A stretch of 5,474 bases of DNA from Acidobacterium sp. (GTDB lineage: Bacteria > Acidobacteriota > Terriglobia > Terriglobales > Acidobacteriaceae): contig PMAM01000353.1 in assembly GCA_003152595.1 (NCBI GenBank), forward strand, positions 24,212-29,685, written 5' to 3'. Position 1 is the first letter of the stretch. Every line of letters begins with the position of its first letter. Of the stretch, positions 5,110 to 5,474 are shown piece by piece. The notes beneath the pieces are model-generated. The model was given only the letters and a program-made list of their open reading frames with translations, was not told the origin of the DNA and searched no databases. The translations under genes and the position numbers were made by a program.

Positions 5110-5474
5110 TTACTTGTCCCGTGACGCGGGTCCGCCCAGCTCTGCCATATTCTGCTGCGTGCTCCGGGCTCCATCATGCGCGAGAAACACGGCGGCCACC
5201 TTGTCTTCGTAGACCAGCGCAAAATGCGGATCCGCGCGCAGCAACTGGGTCAGCGCGGCATCTTCCGGCGCAACCACCACACCGGCCGATCGCAAATCCG
5301 GGTCCGATGCCCACTGCGGGCCTCCGGCCCACGTATTGCGCGAGCGCGTGATGGCCTGATCCCCGTAGAGCGCGGCGCGTCCATCGATGCTTACCTGCTC
5401 CCGCAAATTCCAGATCAGGTATCCGCCCCAGTCGTAGGTGTTGAACAACGCTCCGCTGTAGTGGCGATCCTTCA
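5110..5474 (-). CDS. C-terminal end of a probable membrane-anchored protein (glycosyltransferase-like), truncated by the window edge
   Basis: The frame is open from the right edge to a TAA at 5110-5112, giving 120 visible residues. The TTG near 5448 is an internal Leu codon, not a start, because the frame continues upstream as KDRHYSGA. The visible part contains LFNTYDWGGYLIWNL (9-23) and VSIDGRAALYGDQ (27-39). After that comes a compact alpha/beta-like tail with alternating acidic and hydrophobic stretches (VVVAPEDAALTQLL, FALVYEDKVAAVFLA). No membrane helix is visible. From memory, an N-x-Y-x-W-G-G-Y-L-I-W motif followed by a D-G-R motif recurs at the C-terminal soluble end of large multi-pass membrane proteins in acidobacteria and related phyla. 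These are often annotated as hypothetical or glycosyltransferase-like. I cannot confirm enzyme activity from this fragment. It is upstream of tadE on the same strand, but the 292-bp gap makes co-transcription uncertain. Confidence 0.7.
   Translation of the reverse strand, partial: KDRHYSGALFNTYDWGGYLIWNLREQVSIDGRAALYGDQAITRSRNTWAGGPQWASDPDLRSAGVVVAPEDAALTQLLRADPHFALVYEDKVAAVFLAHDGARSTQQNMAELGGPASRDK

Noticed and set aside
5004..5222. Minus-strand open frame of 72 codons at the end of the right-hand gene
   Set aside because: It overlaps the conserved frame of the partial membrane protein, lacks a ribosome binding site and shows no protein-like pattern.

Overview
The window is GC-rich bacterial DNA with no RNA gene, CRISPR array, insertion sequence or phage gene that I can recognise. 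Three things suggest a soil-type Gram-negative, most plausibly an acidobacterium of the Terriglobia: a KduD/IclR sugar-acid pair, a TadE/TadG pair whose TadG carries a Ser/Thr/Gly/Tyr-rich von Willebrand A domain, and a partial protein with an FNTYDWGGYLIW-type motif. The taxonomic call is an inference from gene style and base composition.

Layout from left to right: (1) the 3' part of an exported single-domain cupin protein (1-468, plus strand), cut by the left edge. (2) A convergent two-gene operon on the minus strand, read from about 2200 down to 482. It consists of kduD (2139-1375), an NAD-dependent short-chain dehydrogenase of uronate catabolism, and 14 bp later an IclR-family regulator (1360-482). 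A -35/-10 pair and a 26-bp imperfect palindrome over the -10 lie just upstream of kduD, so the regulator may control its own operon. (3) A strong hairpin at 2297-2323, which probably ends transcription of the next operon. (4) A minus-strand tadE-tadG pair (4817-4233 and 4165-2354) for secretion or surface assembly of Tad-type pili or a related envelope structure. A stem-loop lies directly against the tadG ribosome binding site. (5) A 292-bp intergenic region with several short inverted repeats and no gene. (6) The C-terminal 120 residues of a minus-strand protein that runs off the right edge (5474-5110), probably the soluble tail of a multi-pass membrane protein.

The kduD-iclR operon fits catabolism of pectin- or alginate-derived 4-deoxyuronates. 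The tadE-tadG operon is functionally separate. I found no convincing sign of an undescribed system. The items most worth a second look are the candidate IclR operator at kduD, the hairpin between tadE and tadG, and the unusual MIDAS and large insertion in the TadG von Willebrand domain.
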